Part shown: positions 28,445 to 37,687 of the stretch, one piece after another
Layout: each line of letters opens with the position of its first letter
Numbering within the stretch: position 1 is the first letter of the stretch
Assembly (NCBI RefSeq): GCF_001715195.1
Contig: NZ_MDWE01000057.1
Location: 1-37,986 of the forward strand
From: Rhodohalobacter halophilus
GTDB lineage: Bacteria > Bacteroidota > Rhodothermia > Balneolales > Balneolaceae
DNA: 37,986 nucleotides
Reading direction: 5' to 3'
The notes under the pieces: generated by a model
Database searches by the model: none
What the model saw: the letters and a program-made list of their open reading frames with translations, nothing else
What the model was told of the DNA's origin: nothing
Position numbers and translations under genes: made by a program

Positions 28445-28567
28445 AGCAAAAGGTAGTCATCCGTCAAGTTTAAAATCTTATACTCTTTTTCTTACGTAAG
28501 CGTAATCGACACACGATTGTAAACAATTCATATGAGTACTGTTGCAGAAGTCAACTAGATAAGTCGT

Positions 28568-29698
28568 TTAAAAAGATGCAATACTCTCCTCTTTCTCAAG
28601 CTCATTGAATAGCGCATCGTACTTTCCAATCATCCGGCTCCAGTCCAGATGATTATTGATATTTTGAAGAGATGATTTTGGCAATGGCTGAGTCTCACCG
28701 GTTAAAAGATCTTTCAGATACTTAAAAAGCTCATCTTCCGACCCATAAAGCACTGAGGAGTGTAACAGCGGTTTATGCAAACTTTCAGGTATCAGTTCGG
28801 GATAGTGAAGCTGATTCGGTACAAGCGGATGACAACCACAGTAAATAGCTTCCATGATTGCCACACAGAAAAATTCATATGTTGCAGTTGAGACTACAAT
28901 ATCTCCTGAGTGAAGAAGCTGACTGTAACGAACCGGGTCATCTACATAACCAAAGTGGGTAATTTGATCGCCAAATCTTTTCCACGCCCGTTCAAACTCT
29001 TCCGGTTTTCTATGTTTGGTATCTCCAGCGAGAATCAGATCGAACTCAAGATCTATATCATTCAGCCGATTCAATACTTTAAAGAACATGGCCGGATTCC
29101 GATCAAACTGCCATCTTTGATTCCAGACAATGACCGGGCGTTCGTTTTGATCTCTAGTATCCGGGTGCTGATCAAAAAACTTAAGATCCAGCCCGGGATA
29201 CATCACCATGCTTTTATCTTTTATCTTCTGAATTGTGTTATAGGTTTTATCGTCCGGAAAGTTGTTTAAAAATTCAGGTAATGCTTCCAGCAAATCATTC
29301 ATATGGAAGTTGGAAGAAAAAAGTAACTTATCCGCCGAAAGCATGCTGAGATAGTTTATATGGCAGTAGGTAAGATCACGTTCCTCACCTTCCGGCATTG
29401 GCTGTGTAAGCTGATTCTCATGCATCACCATAATTTTTGGCACATGAGCGAATCGTGGATTTGTCAGTGCTAAAAAAGCCGGCAGATTGGTCATACTGCT
29501 AACCAATAGAAGGTCAATATCTTCTTCGATGTGGCTCGCCATTTCGGCCAATTTCACAGAGTCGCCGTGCATTCGCCATTTCCACCCTTTATAATTGAGT
29601 TTAATGGGGATAATATTATGACGTGAATGTCTTTGTAGCCCCTCAAGAAAAGCCTTATGAGATCCGCTGAAAAATGGTTCAATAGCTAATATATTCAA
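28568..29698 (-). CDS. QTMAN-like glycosyltransferase (tRNA-queuosine mannosyltransferase family)
   Basis: The 376-aa protein has the N-terminal DUF3524 domain (MNILAIEPFFSGSHKAFLEG...YKGWKWRMHG) and a GT4/GT-B C-terminal domain (VIVWNQRWQFDRNPAMF, then EFFCVAIMEAIYCG). Both are characteristic of the family of vertebrate QTMAN (GTDC1), which mannosylates queuosine in tRNA-Asp. The bacterial members are much less studied, so the same substrate is an inference. There is no signal peptide, which fits a cytoplasmic tRNA-modifying enzyme. It lies 139 nt downstream of glnN on the same strand, with a strong hairpin between them, so it is probably transcribed separately. Confidence 0.85.
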   Translation of the reverse strand: MNILAIEPFFSGSHKAFLEGLQRHSRHNIIPIKLNYKGWKWRMHGDSVKLAEMASHIEEDIDLLLVSSMTNLPAFLALTNPRFAHVPKIMVMHENQLTQPMPEGEERDLTYCHINYLSMLSADKLLFSSNFHMNDLLEALPEFLNNFPDDKTYNTIQKIKDKSMVMYPGLDLKFFDQHPDTRDQNERPVIVWNQRWQFDRNPAMFFKVLNRLNDIDLEFDLILAGDTKHRKPEEFERAWKRFGDQITHFGYVDDPVRYSQLLHSGDIVVSTATYEFFCVAIMEAIYCGCHPLVPNQLHYPELIPESLHKPLLHSSVLYGSEDELFKYLKDLLTGETQPLPKSSLQNINNHLDWSRMIGKYDALFNELEKEESIASF

Positions 29699-29790
29699 TG
29701 ACTCAACCTCTTAACTTTCTGATCTGTTTCGTGTAATGAAGTTGAGAATATATAAAGAAAATGAGGGAAATATAGAGAAGGAAGGGAAAG

Positions 29791-29828
29791 TAATCCTGTC
29801 CGGTCTATTCTGGCACCGGACAGGATTA
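29791..29828 (-). terminator. Perfect 14-bp hairpin downstream of glnN, probable terminator
   Basis: TAATCCTGTCCGGT (29791-29804) pairs perfectly with 29815-29828 around a 10-nt loop. It begins 9 nt after the glnN stop on the minus strand. The tail on that strand is pyrimidine-rich (CTTTCCCTTCC), not a clean U-run, so termination may be imperfect or the element may act by stabilising mRNA. Confidence 0.7.
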
Positions 29829-29837
29829 TGAATTTAC

Positions 29838-32015
29838 TTATTTCACAAACAGCATTTCACGATAAATTGGCAGTGGCCAATAGTCGTCTGCCGTATACCT
29901 TTCGAGGAAGTCTACGGAATCCCGAATCTTGCTCATGGCTGGAATGATCTTTTCCCGATACTCTTTGCAAAGCTCGGTTAAGTTCTCACTTTCTAGTCCA
30001 TCCTGAACTTTCTTGAGTTCAATCATCGCCTTTCCAAGATCATTCAGTGCACCGTTTACGGTTTCCAACATCTCTTTAGAACCGAAATTATCCAATCCTA
30101 AATCCGCCGTTTCCTTCACAGCAGATGTCAGTTCATTGATATATCGAATAGCTGCCGGATAAACCATCGTTCGTGCAATGGCTTCTGTCGTATCCACTTC
30201 AATATTGAGATTGGTCACATACTGCTCTGACCAGATTTCGAGTCGTGAATGAACCTCGCGTGCACTCATCACATCATACTTCTCAAAAAGATCAATATTC
30301 TTCTTGTCGGTTAGATGCGGAAGAGCATCAGCTGTTGACTTCAAATTCAACAGACCGCGTTTTTCCGCTTCTTTTTGCCAATTTTCTGAATATCCGTCAC
30401 CATTGAAAATAATGTCACGTGCTTCACTCATCGTTTCAACAAGCACTTCTTTCAATGAAGATTCCAGGTCTTTTTTCTCCATTTTCGCTTCCAGATTATC
30501 ACACATGTTGTCAATCGCTTCAGCAACTATTGTGTTTAAAACAACAATTGGAAATGAAACGGATTGACTTGAACCCACAGCCCGGAATTCAAATTTATTA
30601 CCTGTAAACGCAAAAGGAGAAGTACGATTACGATCGCCTGCGTGCTTAGGAATGGTAGGCAGAACCGGAGTTCCAAGGCCCATTAACCCTGATTTCATCG
30701 ATTTTTTCAAACCGCCGTTTAAAAGCTGCTTGATAATGTCTTCGAGCTGATCCCCGATATAAGCTGAAATAATTGCAGGCGGAGCCTCATTTGCACCAAG
30801 GCGATGATCGTTACTTGCGCTGGCAATAGCTATTCTTAGCAGATCCTGATGTTTATATACGGCACTTAACACAGCCGAAAAGAAGAACAAAAACTGCATA
30901 TTTTCGTGCGGACTCTCACCCGGCTCAAGCAGATTCATCCCTTCTGTCGTACTTAAAGACCAATTCAGATGCTTACCGCTACCATTGAGACCATCAAACG
31001 GTTTCTCGTGCAGCAGGCATTCAAAACCGTATTTTTTTGCAATCTTTTTAAGAATAATCATCATCAATTGCTGATGATCTGCCGCGATGTTGCAGTTCTC
31101 AAAAATCGGAGCTACTTCAAACTGACCGGGAGCTACTTCATTATGACGTGTTTTAACAGGAATTCCCAATCTGTAGAGTTCACGTTCAGCTTCAAGCATA
31201 AACGAAAGAACACGATCCGGAATAGATCCAAAATAGTGGTCATCTAACTCTTGTCCCCGCGGTGGCTTAGCTCCGACCAAAGTACGCCCTGAAGTCATCA
31301 AATCCGGCCGGCGATAGAAAAACTCCTGATCGATCAAAAAATACTCTTGTTCACAGCCAACTGTGGATGTTGCACGCTTTGTCTCTACGCCAAAAAGTCC
31401 CAGCGCTCGTTTGGTCTGCTTATCAAGTGTTTCAACTGACCTGAGAAGCGGGGTTTTATGATCCAGTGCCTCTCCCGTCCACGATGCAAACGCCGTTGGA
31501 ATACAGAGATACTTACCATTCTGATTTTCAATTAAAAAGACCGGGGATGTGGGATCCCAGGCGGTGTACCCTCTCGCCTCAAAGGTAGCCCGTAAACCGC
31601 CGCTCGGAAAGCTGGATGCATCCGGTTCTCCCTGAATCAGATCCTTACCGGAAAACTCAGACACAGCTCCCCCGCCCTGATTCGGGGTAATAAAGCTATC
31701 ATGTTTCTCAGCAGTTGCACCTGTAAGAGGCTGAAACCAGTGAGTAAAATGTGTAGCTCCCATTTCAGTTGCCCACTCTTTCATAGCTAACGCAGCGGCA
31801 TCAGCAACTGAAAGATCCAATTGCTGTCCTTCCTCAATTGTTTTTTTCAAGTCAGTCCATACAATTTTTGGCAGTCGCTCTCTGAGGTCTTCGAGTGTGA
31901 GAGTATATTCGCCAAAAACTTCTTTGATGTGCATCTGCTTGAACTCTCCATTGGCCTGTGGTGACCAGTTTCGGGCTGCAGCAAGGGTGTCGTAACGACG
32001 AAGTGTCTGTGTCAT
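29838..32015 (-). CDS. glnN: Type III glutamine synthetase
   Basis: The 725-aa protein is the length of GSIII enzymes and carries GSIII signatures: an N-terminal MHIKEVFGE segment, the metal-site region [13 protein letters not shown] (217-229), [13 protein letters not shown] (291-303), and the ATP-binding [16 protein letters not shown] (338-353). It makes glutamine from glutamate and ammonia in the cytoplasm. GSIII is the usual form in Bacteroidota-like bacteria. The upstream 295-nt region shared with menA is very A/T-rich. No nitrogen-regulator gene is present nearby. Confidence 0.96.
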   Translation of the reverse strand: MTQTLRRYDTLAAARNWSPQANGEFKQMHIKEVFGEYTLTLEDLRERLPKIVWTDLKKTIEEGQQLDLSVADAAALAMKEWATEMGATHFTHWFQPLTGATAEKHDSFITPNQGGGAVSEFSGKDLIQGEPDASSFPSGGLRATFEARGYTAWDPTSPVFLIENQNGKYLCIPTAFASWTGEALDHKTPLLRSVETLDKQTKRALGLFGVETKRATSTVGCEQEYFLIDQEFFYRRPDLMTSGRTLVGAKPPRGQELDDHYFGSIPDRVLSFMLEAERELYRLGIPVKTRHNEVAPGQFEVAPIFENCNIAADHQQLMMIILKKIAKKYGFECLLHEKPFDGLNGSGKHLNWSLSTTEGMNLLEPGESPHENMQFLFFFSAVLSAVYKHQDLLRIAIASASNDHRLGANEAPPAIISAYIGDQLEDIIKQLLNGGLKKSMKSGLMGLGTPVLPTIPKHAGDRNRTSPFAFTGNKFEFRAVGSSQSVSFPIVVLNTIVAEAIDNMCDNLEAKMEKKDLESSLKEVLVETMSEARDIIFNGDGYSENWQKEAEKRGLLNLKSTADALPHLTDKKNIDLFEKYDVMSAREVHSRLEIWSEQYVTNLNIEVDTTEAIARTMVYPAAIRYINELTSAVKETADLGLDNFGSKEMLETVNGALNDLGKAMIELKKVQDGLESENLTELCKEYREKIIPAMSKIRDSVDFLERYTADDYWPLPIYREMLFVK

Positions 32016-32158
32016 TTTTTTGTGGTGAAATTTTGGTTCGGGTTTTTGAACAGCGGAAATATATCAGTGTTTCACTTCTTTTAAAATTTTTTCTTATTTA
32101 AATTCAAAATCATTATTTATTAAATTAAAAAACTGTTTTTATATTTTTTATTTAATTA

Positions 32159-32168
32159 AAAGCGCTTT
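32159..32168. promoter_or_regulatory. Second copy of palindrome AAAGCGCTTT
   Basis: This copy shares the 14-mer AAAAGCGCTTTCAG with 1124-1137. It lies about 144 nt before glnN on one side and 143 nt before menA on the other, so it could serve either gene. Confidence 0.35.
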
Positions 32169-32220
32169 CAGCTTCCCCTTATACAAAATTTATTTATCCT
32201 GAGAGTAAACTGCCTGAATT

Positions 32221-32251
32221 TTTTAAGCCGCACTGCGATTCACTATCTTTC
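32221..32251 (+). promoter_or_regulatory. Candidate promoter for menACE
   Basis: TTTT at 32221-32224, 19 nt, then TATCTTTC at 32244-32251, close to the Bacteroidota TTTG-N19-TAnnTTTG pattern. It lies about 60 nt upstream of the menA start. Confidence 0.45.
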
Positions 32252-32310
32252 ACGTCGTAATTTTCTCTATTGCATAAACCTTTCGTTAAACACTTAATCA
32301 TTCAAATCGC

Positions 32311-33195
32311 TTGAGCTCATCAAACTTTAAAGTATGGCTATCCGCTGCGCGCCCTCAAACACTTGCCGCAGCATTTGTACCCGTTTTAATTGGAGCATCC
32401 ATTGCATATAAACAGGACTCCCTTCAGTGGGATGCAACGCTGGTTGCCATGTTCTGCGCTTTTGCCATCCAGATTGGTACAAACTTTGCAAACGACTATT
32501 TCGATTTTGTGAAAGGCTCCGATACGGAGGAACGAATCGGTTTTGAACGAGCCACGGCATCGGGGTTAATCTCTCCGCAAACCATGCTCCGGGCAACCAT
32601 CATCACCATGTTCATCGCGTTCCTTGCCGGACTCTACCTTGTTTGGGTTGGAGGATGGATAATCCTTTGGATCGGCCTGCTCTCCCTGCTGTTCGGCATC
32701 ATGTATACGGGCGGGCCTTTTCCACTCGGCTACAACGGCCTTGGTGATCTCTTTGTCTTTATGTTTTTTGGTTTCGTGGCTGTAATGGGTACCACATATA
32801 TCAATACCCTGGAGTGGATGGAAACGGCTTTCTGGGCATCCGTGCCAGTGGGTGCACTTTGCGTAAATATTTTGGTGGTAAATAACCTGAGAGATGTAGA
32901 GCAGGATAAAGTTTCCGGTAAAAAAACTCTCGGTGTTCTATTTGGAGAGAAAGCACTTAAGATTGAATATCTCGCTATGATTGGCCTTGCCTACCTGACT
33001 CCGCTTTATCTCTATTACGCATTTGATAGCTCAATATTTATTATCCTGCCATTTCTCACACTGCCGTATGCCTGGAAACTAAACAATGTTATATGGGCAC
33101 ATGAAGACAAACGAGTTTTAAACGAAACATTGGAGAAAACCGCCAAATTAATGGTTTTCTTTGGCTTTCTGTTTTCTGCGGGGATAATACTATAA
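32311..33195 (+). CDS. menA: MenA, 1,4-dihydroxy-2-naphthoate polyprenyltransferase
   Basis: The 294-aa membrane protein of the UbiA family has the two Asp-rich motifs, NDYFDF (61-66) and NLRDVEQD (192-199), and about eight to nine TM helices. The opening WLSAARPQTLAAAFVPVLIG is typical of MenA. It attaches a polyprenyl chain to DHNA in menaquinone synthesis. The start is a TTG at 32311, since there is an in-frame stop at 32287 and no ATG near. MenC starts 4 nt downstream. The menaquinone made here is the expected substrate of the ACIII encoded upstream. Confidence 0.95.
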   Translation: MSSSNFKVWLSAARPQTLAAAFVPVLIGASIAYKQDSLQWDATLVAMFCAFAIQIGTNFANDYFDFVKGSDTEERIGFERATASGLISPQTMLRATIITMFIAFLAGLYLVWVGGWIILWIGLLSLLFGIMYTGGPFPLGYNGLGDLFVFMFFGFVAVMGTTYINTLEWMETAFWASVPVGALCVNILVVNNLRDVEQDKVSGKKTLGVLFGEKALKIEYLAMIGLAYLTPLYLYYAFDSSIFIILPFLTLPYAWKLNNVIWAHEDKRVLNETLEKTAKLMVFFGFLFSAGIIL

Positions 33196-33199
33196 TCTG

Positions 33200-34282
33200 A
33201 TGTTAGAGCTCTACTCATATCGTCTGCCGTTTAAAAAACCTTTTCAAACCGGTTCCGCCAATTTTACACACAGAGTGGGTGTCTTAATTTACTTCTCTGA
33301 TGGCTCATCGGAAATAATTTCAGAAGCTGCCCCGCTACCGGGGTTCTCAACTGAATCGCTTTTGGATGTAATTGAACTGCTCAAAGAATTAAAGAGTAAA
33401 CTTAAAGAATTCTTTGTCAGTGAGTTTACAGTTACAGAGCTTAACAATTTCATCAAAAAAGACATACCCTATCCTTCTGTAGCATTTGCGATCTCATATA
33501 TGGGATTACACCTGATCTCAAAAAGAAAACAGATAAGTATTGGAGAAATCTTCGAAAGTGATATTCAAAAAGAAGTGATTGCAAACGATGTTATTGCAAT
33601 TGGTTCAACTGAAGACTCCGTTTCTCAATTTAAACGTAGTTTTAAAAAGGGTTTTCGAACATTTAAGATCAAAGCCGATCAAAATCCAAGAAAATCTATT
33701 GAGCTTTTAGAGGTAATCACAGATCAGTTTGATAGAAAATTTACAATCAGGATTGATGCAAACCGATCCTGGACTGAACATTCTTTTCTGCAATTTGCGG
33801 AACAACTCTCTTCTTTTCCTATTGAGTATATTGAAGAACCATTCTCCACTTCAGGTAAATCAAGCTCAAAAAAGATCATCCAAACATCCTCTGTTCCGAT
33901 TGCTTTTGATGAATCCATTGAAGGCCCGGATGATTTAGCTAGAAAATTGGGACGTTTTAAAAATGAGTATTTTGTCATCAAACCTATGCGTATTGGATGT
34001 TTGTCTGATCTATTTGAAACAATTAGGTCCCACAGAACTCATTTTAATAGGGTTGTCGTAACAACCATGCTTGAATCTGCCATAGGGCGAGCAATGACAT
34101 TAACCGTTGCATCTCTTATCGGAGATCCCTCTTTAGCTCACGGGTTGAATACAGGTTCACATTTAATGCATGACTTATACGTCAACAAAGATGAAAAGCC
34201 GGCACTAAAAGTTCCGGATTCCGGATTTATCGAATTTACATTTTCAGAAATAAATAATGAATTCCTTCAACAAATAGATTAG
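33200..34282 (+). CDS. menC: MenC, o-succinylbenzoate synthase
   Basis: The 360-aa enolase-superfamily protein has the catalytic and metal residues FKIK (K156/K158), IRIDAN (D186), IEEPF (E212/E213), FDES (D237) and VIKP (K261). The opening YSYRLPFKKPF...HRVGVLI fits MenC. It dehydrates SHCHC to o-succinylbenzoate. It is in the same frame as menE, ten bases before it, and four bases after menA. Confidence 0.93.
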   Translation: MLELYSYRLPFKKPFQTGSANFTHRVGVLIYFSDGSSEIISEAAPLPGFSTESLLDVIELLKELKSKLKEFFVSEFTVTELNNFIKKDIPYPSVAFAISYMGLHLISKRKQISIGEIFESDIQKEVIANDVIAIGSTEDSVSQFKRSFKKGFRTFKIKADQNPRKSIELLEVITDQFDRKFTIRIDANRSWTEHSFLQFAEQLSSFPIEYIEEPFSTSGKSSSKKIIQTSSVPIAFDESIEGPDDLARKLGRFKNEYFVIKPMRIGCLSDLFETIRSHRTHFNRVVVTTMLESAIGRAMTLTVASLIGDPSLAHGLNTGSHLMHDLYVNKDEKPALKVPDSGFIEFTFSEINNEFLQQID

Positions 34283-34291
34283 TCGTTTACA

Positions 34292-35764
34292 TTGTCAGAA
34301 AAAAGTTCACATACAATTCCAACTTTTACGATTCCTGAAAGTAAACATCGTTTTTTATCCTCTGAAGATGGTGAATATTACTTTTACAATTTGTTTGGTT
34401 TTGCAAAGTGGTTGTCTGCAGAAATGAGTGGAATCAAGATTTCTGAAACCACCCCTCTTTTTATATGTCACAAATCAGATGATCGAGTTCTTTTTTTAAT
34501 TGCAGCATGTTTTTTACTGAAAATCCCGTTCATTTCGGTTCATGAAGAGTTTTCTGAAAATGACGCTAATTCGTTAAAAAAGCAGCTCAATCCGGCTGCA
34601 GTTTTTTCAGATAGCGACACTAATTTTGATGCAATATTTGAAGCAGACAAAATTAGCATTACAAATCAACAATTGTGCCTGAAATCGGAATACATCGAAA
34701 ATTCATTCAGCCTGTATGAACCGGATGATACAGCAGGCTTATTTCTGACATCCGGATCAACGGGAGTTCCCAAAATAGTACCCATCAAACGACGACAGGT
34801 TCTTTTTGCCTCACGTGCTTCCGCAGACAACTTTCAACCGGGCGTCAATAAATACTGGCTGCTATGCTTGCCCTTGAATCATGTAGGAGGAATCTCCATC
34901 ATTTTGCGGTCTTTGCTTTACGGTTCGGCAATCTACAGAATAGACTCTTTTGAGGCTGATAAAGTGAGCCGTCTTCTGTCTGATCACCGAGACTTTGAAG
35001 TGGCCTCGATGGTTCCAACCATGCTGATCAATATGATGGACGATACCGGCTTTCAAACCCACTCAAATTTCAAGGCTATTTTATTGGGTGGCGGACCAAT
35101 TTCACAAGAACTCATTGAATGGGCATCAACCCGAGGAATTCCCATTGTCACCAGCTACGGCATGACAGAAACTTTTGCCCAAATTGCTGCTAATCCAATA
35201 CTGCAACCGCGAGGCATGTATTTTCCAAAAAATAGTGTGGGGACTTTATTTCAGCCAAACTCAATTGAGATCAGAGATGAAGATGGAAATATTCAGCACA
35301 CAAGGGAGTCGGGACAAATATGGCTGAAGGGACCACAAATTTTTGACGGTTATCTTGATGAAGAATTAAATGAAATGGTATTTGACAATAACGGCTGGTT
35401 TAAGACCGGAGACTATGGATATCTGAACCATAGAAAACAGCTTTTTGTTGAAACACGACGTACAGATCTGATCATCACCGGCGGGGAAAATGTAAATCCC
35501 CCGGATGTAGAACAAATAATGGATACCTATCCGGGAATTGCTCGTTCTGCTGTTGTTGGAGTACACGATATAAAATGGGGACAACGCGTTGTAGCATTTT
35601 ATGAAGAGAAGGACAATGTTGACATCCATGAACTCAGGAACTTCCTGAAGAAAAAGTTACTTGCGTTTCAAGTCCCTAAAGAATTTATCAAACTGAAAAA
35701 GATCCCGGTTACATCTCTTGGCAAAATTAAAAGAAAGGAACTAATACGCTTATATAAGGTCTAA
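34292..35764 (+). CDS. menE: MenE, o-succinylbenzoate-CoA ligase
   Basis: The 490-aa adenylate-forming enzyme has the P-loop-like TSGSTGVPK (153-161), SYGMTET, GWFKTGDYGYL, and the C-terminal hinge and lysine region LGKIKRKEL. It forms OSB-CoA for the MenB step. The start is a TTG at 34292; the stop of menC (34280-34282) is in the same frame just upstream, which excludes an earlier start. menB, menD, menF and menH are not in the window. Confidence 0.94.
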   Translation: MSEKSSHTIPTFTIPESKHRFLSSEDGEYYFYNLFGFAKWLSAEMSGIKISETTPLFICHKSDDRVLFLIAACFLLKIPFISVHEEFSENDANSLKKQLNPAAVFSDSDTNFDAIFEADKISITNQQLCLKSEYIENSFSLYEPDDTAGLFLTSGSTGVPKIVPIKRRQVLFASRASADNFQPGVNKYWLLCLPLNHVGGISIILRSLLYGSAIYRIDSFEADKVSRLLSDHRDFEVASMVPTMLINMMDDTGFQTHSNFKAILLGGGPISQELIEWASTRGIPIVTSYGMTETFAQIAANPILQPRGMYFPKNSVGTLFQPNSIEIRDEDGNIQHTRESGQIWLKGPQIFDGYLDEELNEMVFDNNGWFKTGDYGYLNHRKQLFVETRRTDLIITGGENVNPPDVEQIMDTYPGIARSAVVGVHDIKWGQRVVAFYEEKDNVDIHELRNFLKKKLLAFQVPKEFIKLKKIPVTSLGKIKRKELIRLYKV

Positions 35765-35852
35765 AACACAGTTTTTAAAATGCCTTAATTAAAAAAGACT
35801 AACTCGGTAAAGCACCTTATAGTTGGGATCTTTAAGGAAGAAAATTTTCATC

Positions 35853-36350
35853 ATGATTTATAAAAAAGCTTTAGGACTGTTTATTATCTCTTTGCTCCCG
35901 CTCATCGGAGCAGCTCAAAATCAGCAGAATGTTTCTATTAATGTATCAGCCACAGTAGCCGGCACCGTGGAAATGATCACCATCAATACCGTTGATTTTG
36001 AAAATATTGAGCGGGAAGGTTCAGTGGTGAGAGTTGACCCGATATTTGGTGAGAGAGCCGGTAAGATGATCGCTCGCGGTACACCTAACGCAGAGTTTCG
36101 AGTAGATTACATACGTGAACGGGAGCTGGTGAATCTGGATGGAGACGGTATCATCTTCTTTAACTACGAAGTTGCCGGAAATCGAATTGATGACCAGGAA
36201 ACTTCAGAGCTTCTTGATCAGGATATTCGGGATCTTCAATTTAATGATGATGGCGAATACTATTTTTGGATTGGCGGATCGGTAGATTTGAGTGATATTA
36301 ATCCAGGCAGTTACCAAGGTGAGTTTACTATTGAAATTGAATATATCTGA
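35853..36350 (+). CDS. Secreted DUF4402-like beta-sandwich protein 1
   Basis: I chose the ATG at 35853 (165 aa) over the TTG at 35823 because it begins a clean signal peptide (MIYKKALGLFIISLLPLIGAAQ). The mature part follows the DUF4402 pattern: SATVAGTVEMITINTVDFENIE at the start, a central VDPIFGERAGKM, and a final beta-strand pair GSYQGEFTIEIEYI. DUF4402 proteins are secreted and are often found with chaperone-usher-like or surface-adhesion genes. It is the first of four tandem paralogues. The role is not established. Confidence 0.8.
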   Translation: MIYKKALGLFIISLLPLIGAAQNQQNVSINVSATVAGTVEMITINTVDFENIEREGSVVRVDPIFGERAGKMIARGTPNAEFRVDYIRERELVNLDGDGIIFFNYEVAGNRIDDQETSELLDQDIRDLQFNDDGEYYFWIGGSVDLSDINPGSYQGEFTIEIEYI

Positions 36351-36355
36351 GACTG

Positions 36356-36973
36356 TTGAAAAATTTTTCACAACATATCATTGAACTATTGACCCTCACT
36401 TTTCTGATTGGGATATCAGCAGAAAGTGCGGTTAGTCAGGATATTCGATTTGGACAATATGGTGAGTATACGATTGAATTGGAAGATATTGGCTTGGAAG
36501 ACCTGATCTTTGAAGGCCCTATTAACAGCAACAGTGGTATTTATGATGTTGAACTGATCGACTCCAAAGTATTGTCAATTATCGGAGTGAAGTATCTTGA
36601 TGTGGATGTTGAAATCACAGCAGACGGAAAGCTCTACCTCGACGGTGATCCCAGTTACGATTCAGATCCTCAGCGTTCTATCCCTTTTACATTACAGGCA
36701 GCATATGCCAATGACGGTGAAAATAATGTTACTTCATCAAAACCGATAGCAATTGCCAACAACCCATCGCTGAATAGTGGCACAACCCGTTTTCCCATTC
36801 TCTCAAGAAGACAACAACCACCGGGACCACCACCTTCCCCGCCAACGGGTGATTTTGACCAATCTTTGGTAAATGAAACAGCTTACCTTTATTTCTACGG
36901 ACAGATTGATGTAGGTAACGTTGTTGCCGGCCAGTACCGGGGAACCATTAACGTGACCGTAGAATATCGATAG
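36356..36973 (+). CDS. Secreted DUF4402-like beta-sandwich protein 2 with proline-rich insert
   Basis: This 205-aa product uses a TTG start (36356), 5 nt after the stop of protein 1. A signal peptide (about 1-27, ending AVSQ) is followed by the family pattern and the closing GQYRGTINVTVEYR. It is longer than its neighbours, with a proline-rich linker (QQPPGPPPSPPTG, about 153-165) just before the last strands. The order of motifs marks it as a diverged paralogue of proteins 1 and 3. Confidence 0.75.
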   Translation: MKNFSQHIIELLTLTFLIGISAESAVSQDIRFGQYGEYTIELEDIGLEDLIFEGPINSNSGIYDVELIDSKVLSIIGVKYLDVDVEITADGKLYLDGDPSYDSDPQRSIPFTLQAAYANDGENNVTSSKPIAIANNPSLNSGTTRFPILSRRQQPPGPPPSPPTGDFDQSLVNETAYLYFYGQIDVGNVVAGQYRGTINVTVEYR

Positions 36974-36975
36974 AG

Positions 36976-37518
36976 ATGGTAAAGAATAAACATATTCGGT
37001 CTATCTCAACCCACCTCATTGCCATTGGTTTTTTAGTATTGATTATAACCGGTACTTCAGTTGCACAATCTCTCAATGTTCAGTTAGATGTAGAGCCACA
37101 AGTAGAAACAACGGTAGAGAGAGACCTCGATTTTGGCCAGGTAATTGGAGGAATTGGAACACAATCCGTGATGCCCGGATCACCCGATATGGGCATTTTC
37201 AGAGTTCGTGCCCTTCGCACACAGCAACTGATTATACAGTTAGATGCTGATGAAGAACTGCAGCACGAAGATCCGGATGTTTTAGATTCAATTCCGATAA
37301 GTCTCAGTGCTTCCTACACAAATTTTGGAATGGAAGAGTTTGATTTAAGCACACCATTAAACAGTCTTGGGGAGAGTATCGTCCTGGAAACCTCAAGGAC
37401 AAACCCTGGTTCTGAATGGAGTTCACTCTATATCTATATTTTTGGTGATGTTGATATCGGCACGATCAGGGATGGACTCTACACCGGTGAAGTTGTGTTG
37501 ACCGTTATTTATGAATAG
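36976..37518 (+). CDS. Secreted DUF4402-like beta-sandwich protein 3
   Basis: The 180-aa protein starts 2 nt after protein 2. A signal peptide (about 1-31, ending SVAQ) is followed by VEPQVETTVERDLDFGQVIGG, the typical first strands (LDFG), and the closing strand pair DGLYTGEVVLTVIYE. It has no cysteine. The tight spacing suggests cotranslation of proteins 1 to 3. Confidence 0.78.
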   Translation: MVKNKHIRSISTHLIAIGFLVLIITGTSVAQSLNVQLDVEPQVETTVERDLDFGQVIGGIGTQSVMPGSPDMGIFRVRALRTQQLIIQLDADEELQHEDPDVLDSIPISLSASYTNFGMEEFDLSTPLNSLGESIVLETSRTNPGSEWSSLYIYIFGDVDIGTIRDGLYTGEVVLTVIYE

Positions 37519-37565
37519 TTCCGATAAAAGTCACAATTAGGCCGTTCTAACGCTGTTAAGTAGAG

Positions 37566-37587
37566 GGTTAAAGCCCTTTAATTAAAG
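37566..37587. promoter_or_regulatory. Overlapping short palindromes before the fourth paralogue
   Basis: GGTTAAAGCC and the perfect 12-bp palindrome CTTTAATTAAAG (about 37576-37587) lie between protein 3 and the promoter-like pair at 37597. They may form a weak terminator or an operator. Confidence 0.3.
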
Positions 37588-37596
37588 CTCTCTAAC

Positions 37597-37627
37597 TTGG
37601 CGTGTGGAGTGCAACCTCTTATCTTGG
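37597..37627 (+). promoter_or_regulatory. Candidate Bacteroidota-type promoter for the fourth DUF4402-like gene
   Basis: TTGG at 37597-37600, exactly 19 nt, then TATCTTGG at 37620-37627 closely matches TTG-N19-TAnnTTTG with one mismatch in the -7 box. It lies 60 nt before the ATG at 37688, so this gene may be expressed independently of the preceding three. Confidence 0.55.
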
Positions 37628-37687
37628 ACGTAGAAACAAAAAAGGAACACCATTTTTATTACTCCAACAAAAAATAAATATAAGACG

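Larger units (their letters stand above)
32016..32310. promoter_or_regulatory. Divergent control region between glnN and menA
   Basis: No gene is seen. An A/T tract lies at about 32080-32160, the palindrome AAAGCGCTTT at 32159-32168, and a promoter-like pair for menA at 32221-32251. The region probably holds promoters for both genes. Confidence 0.5.

Noticed and set aside
35823-35852. TTG start for the first DUF4402-like protein
   Set aside because: The ATG at 35853 begins directly with the signal peptide.
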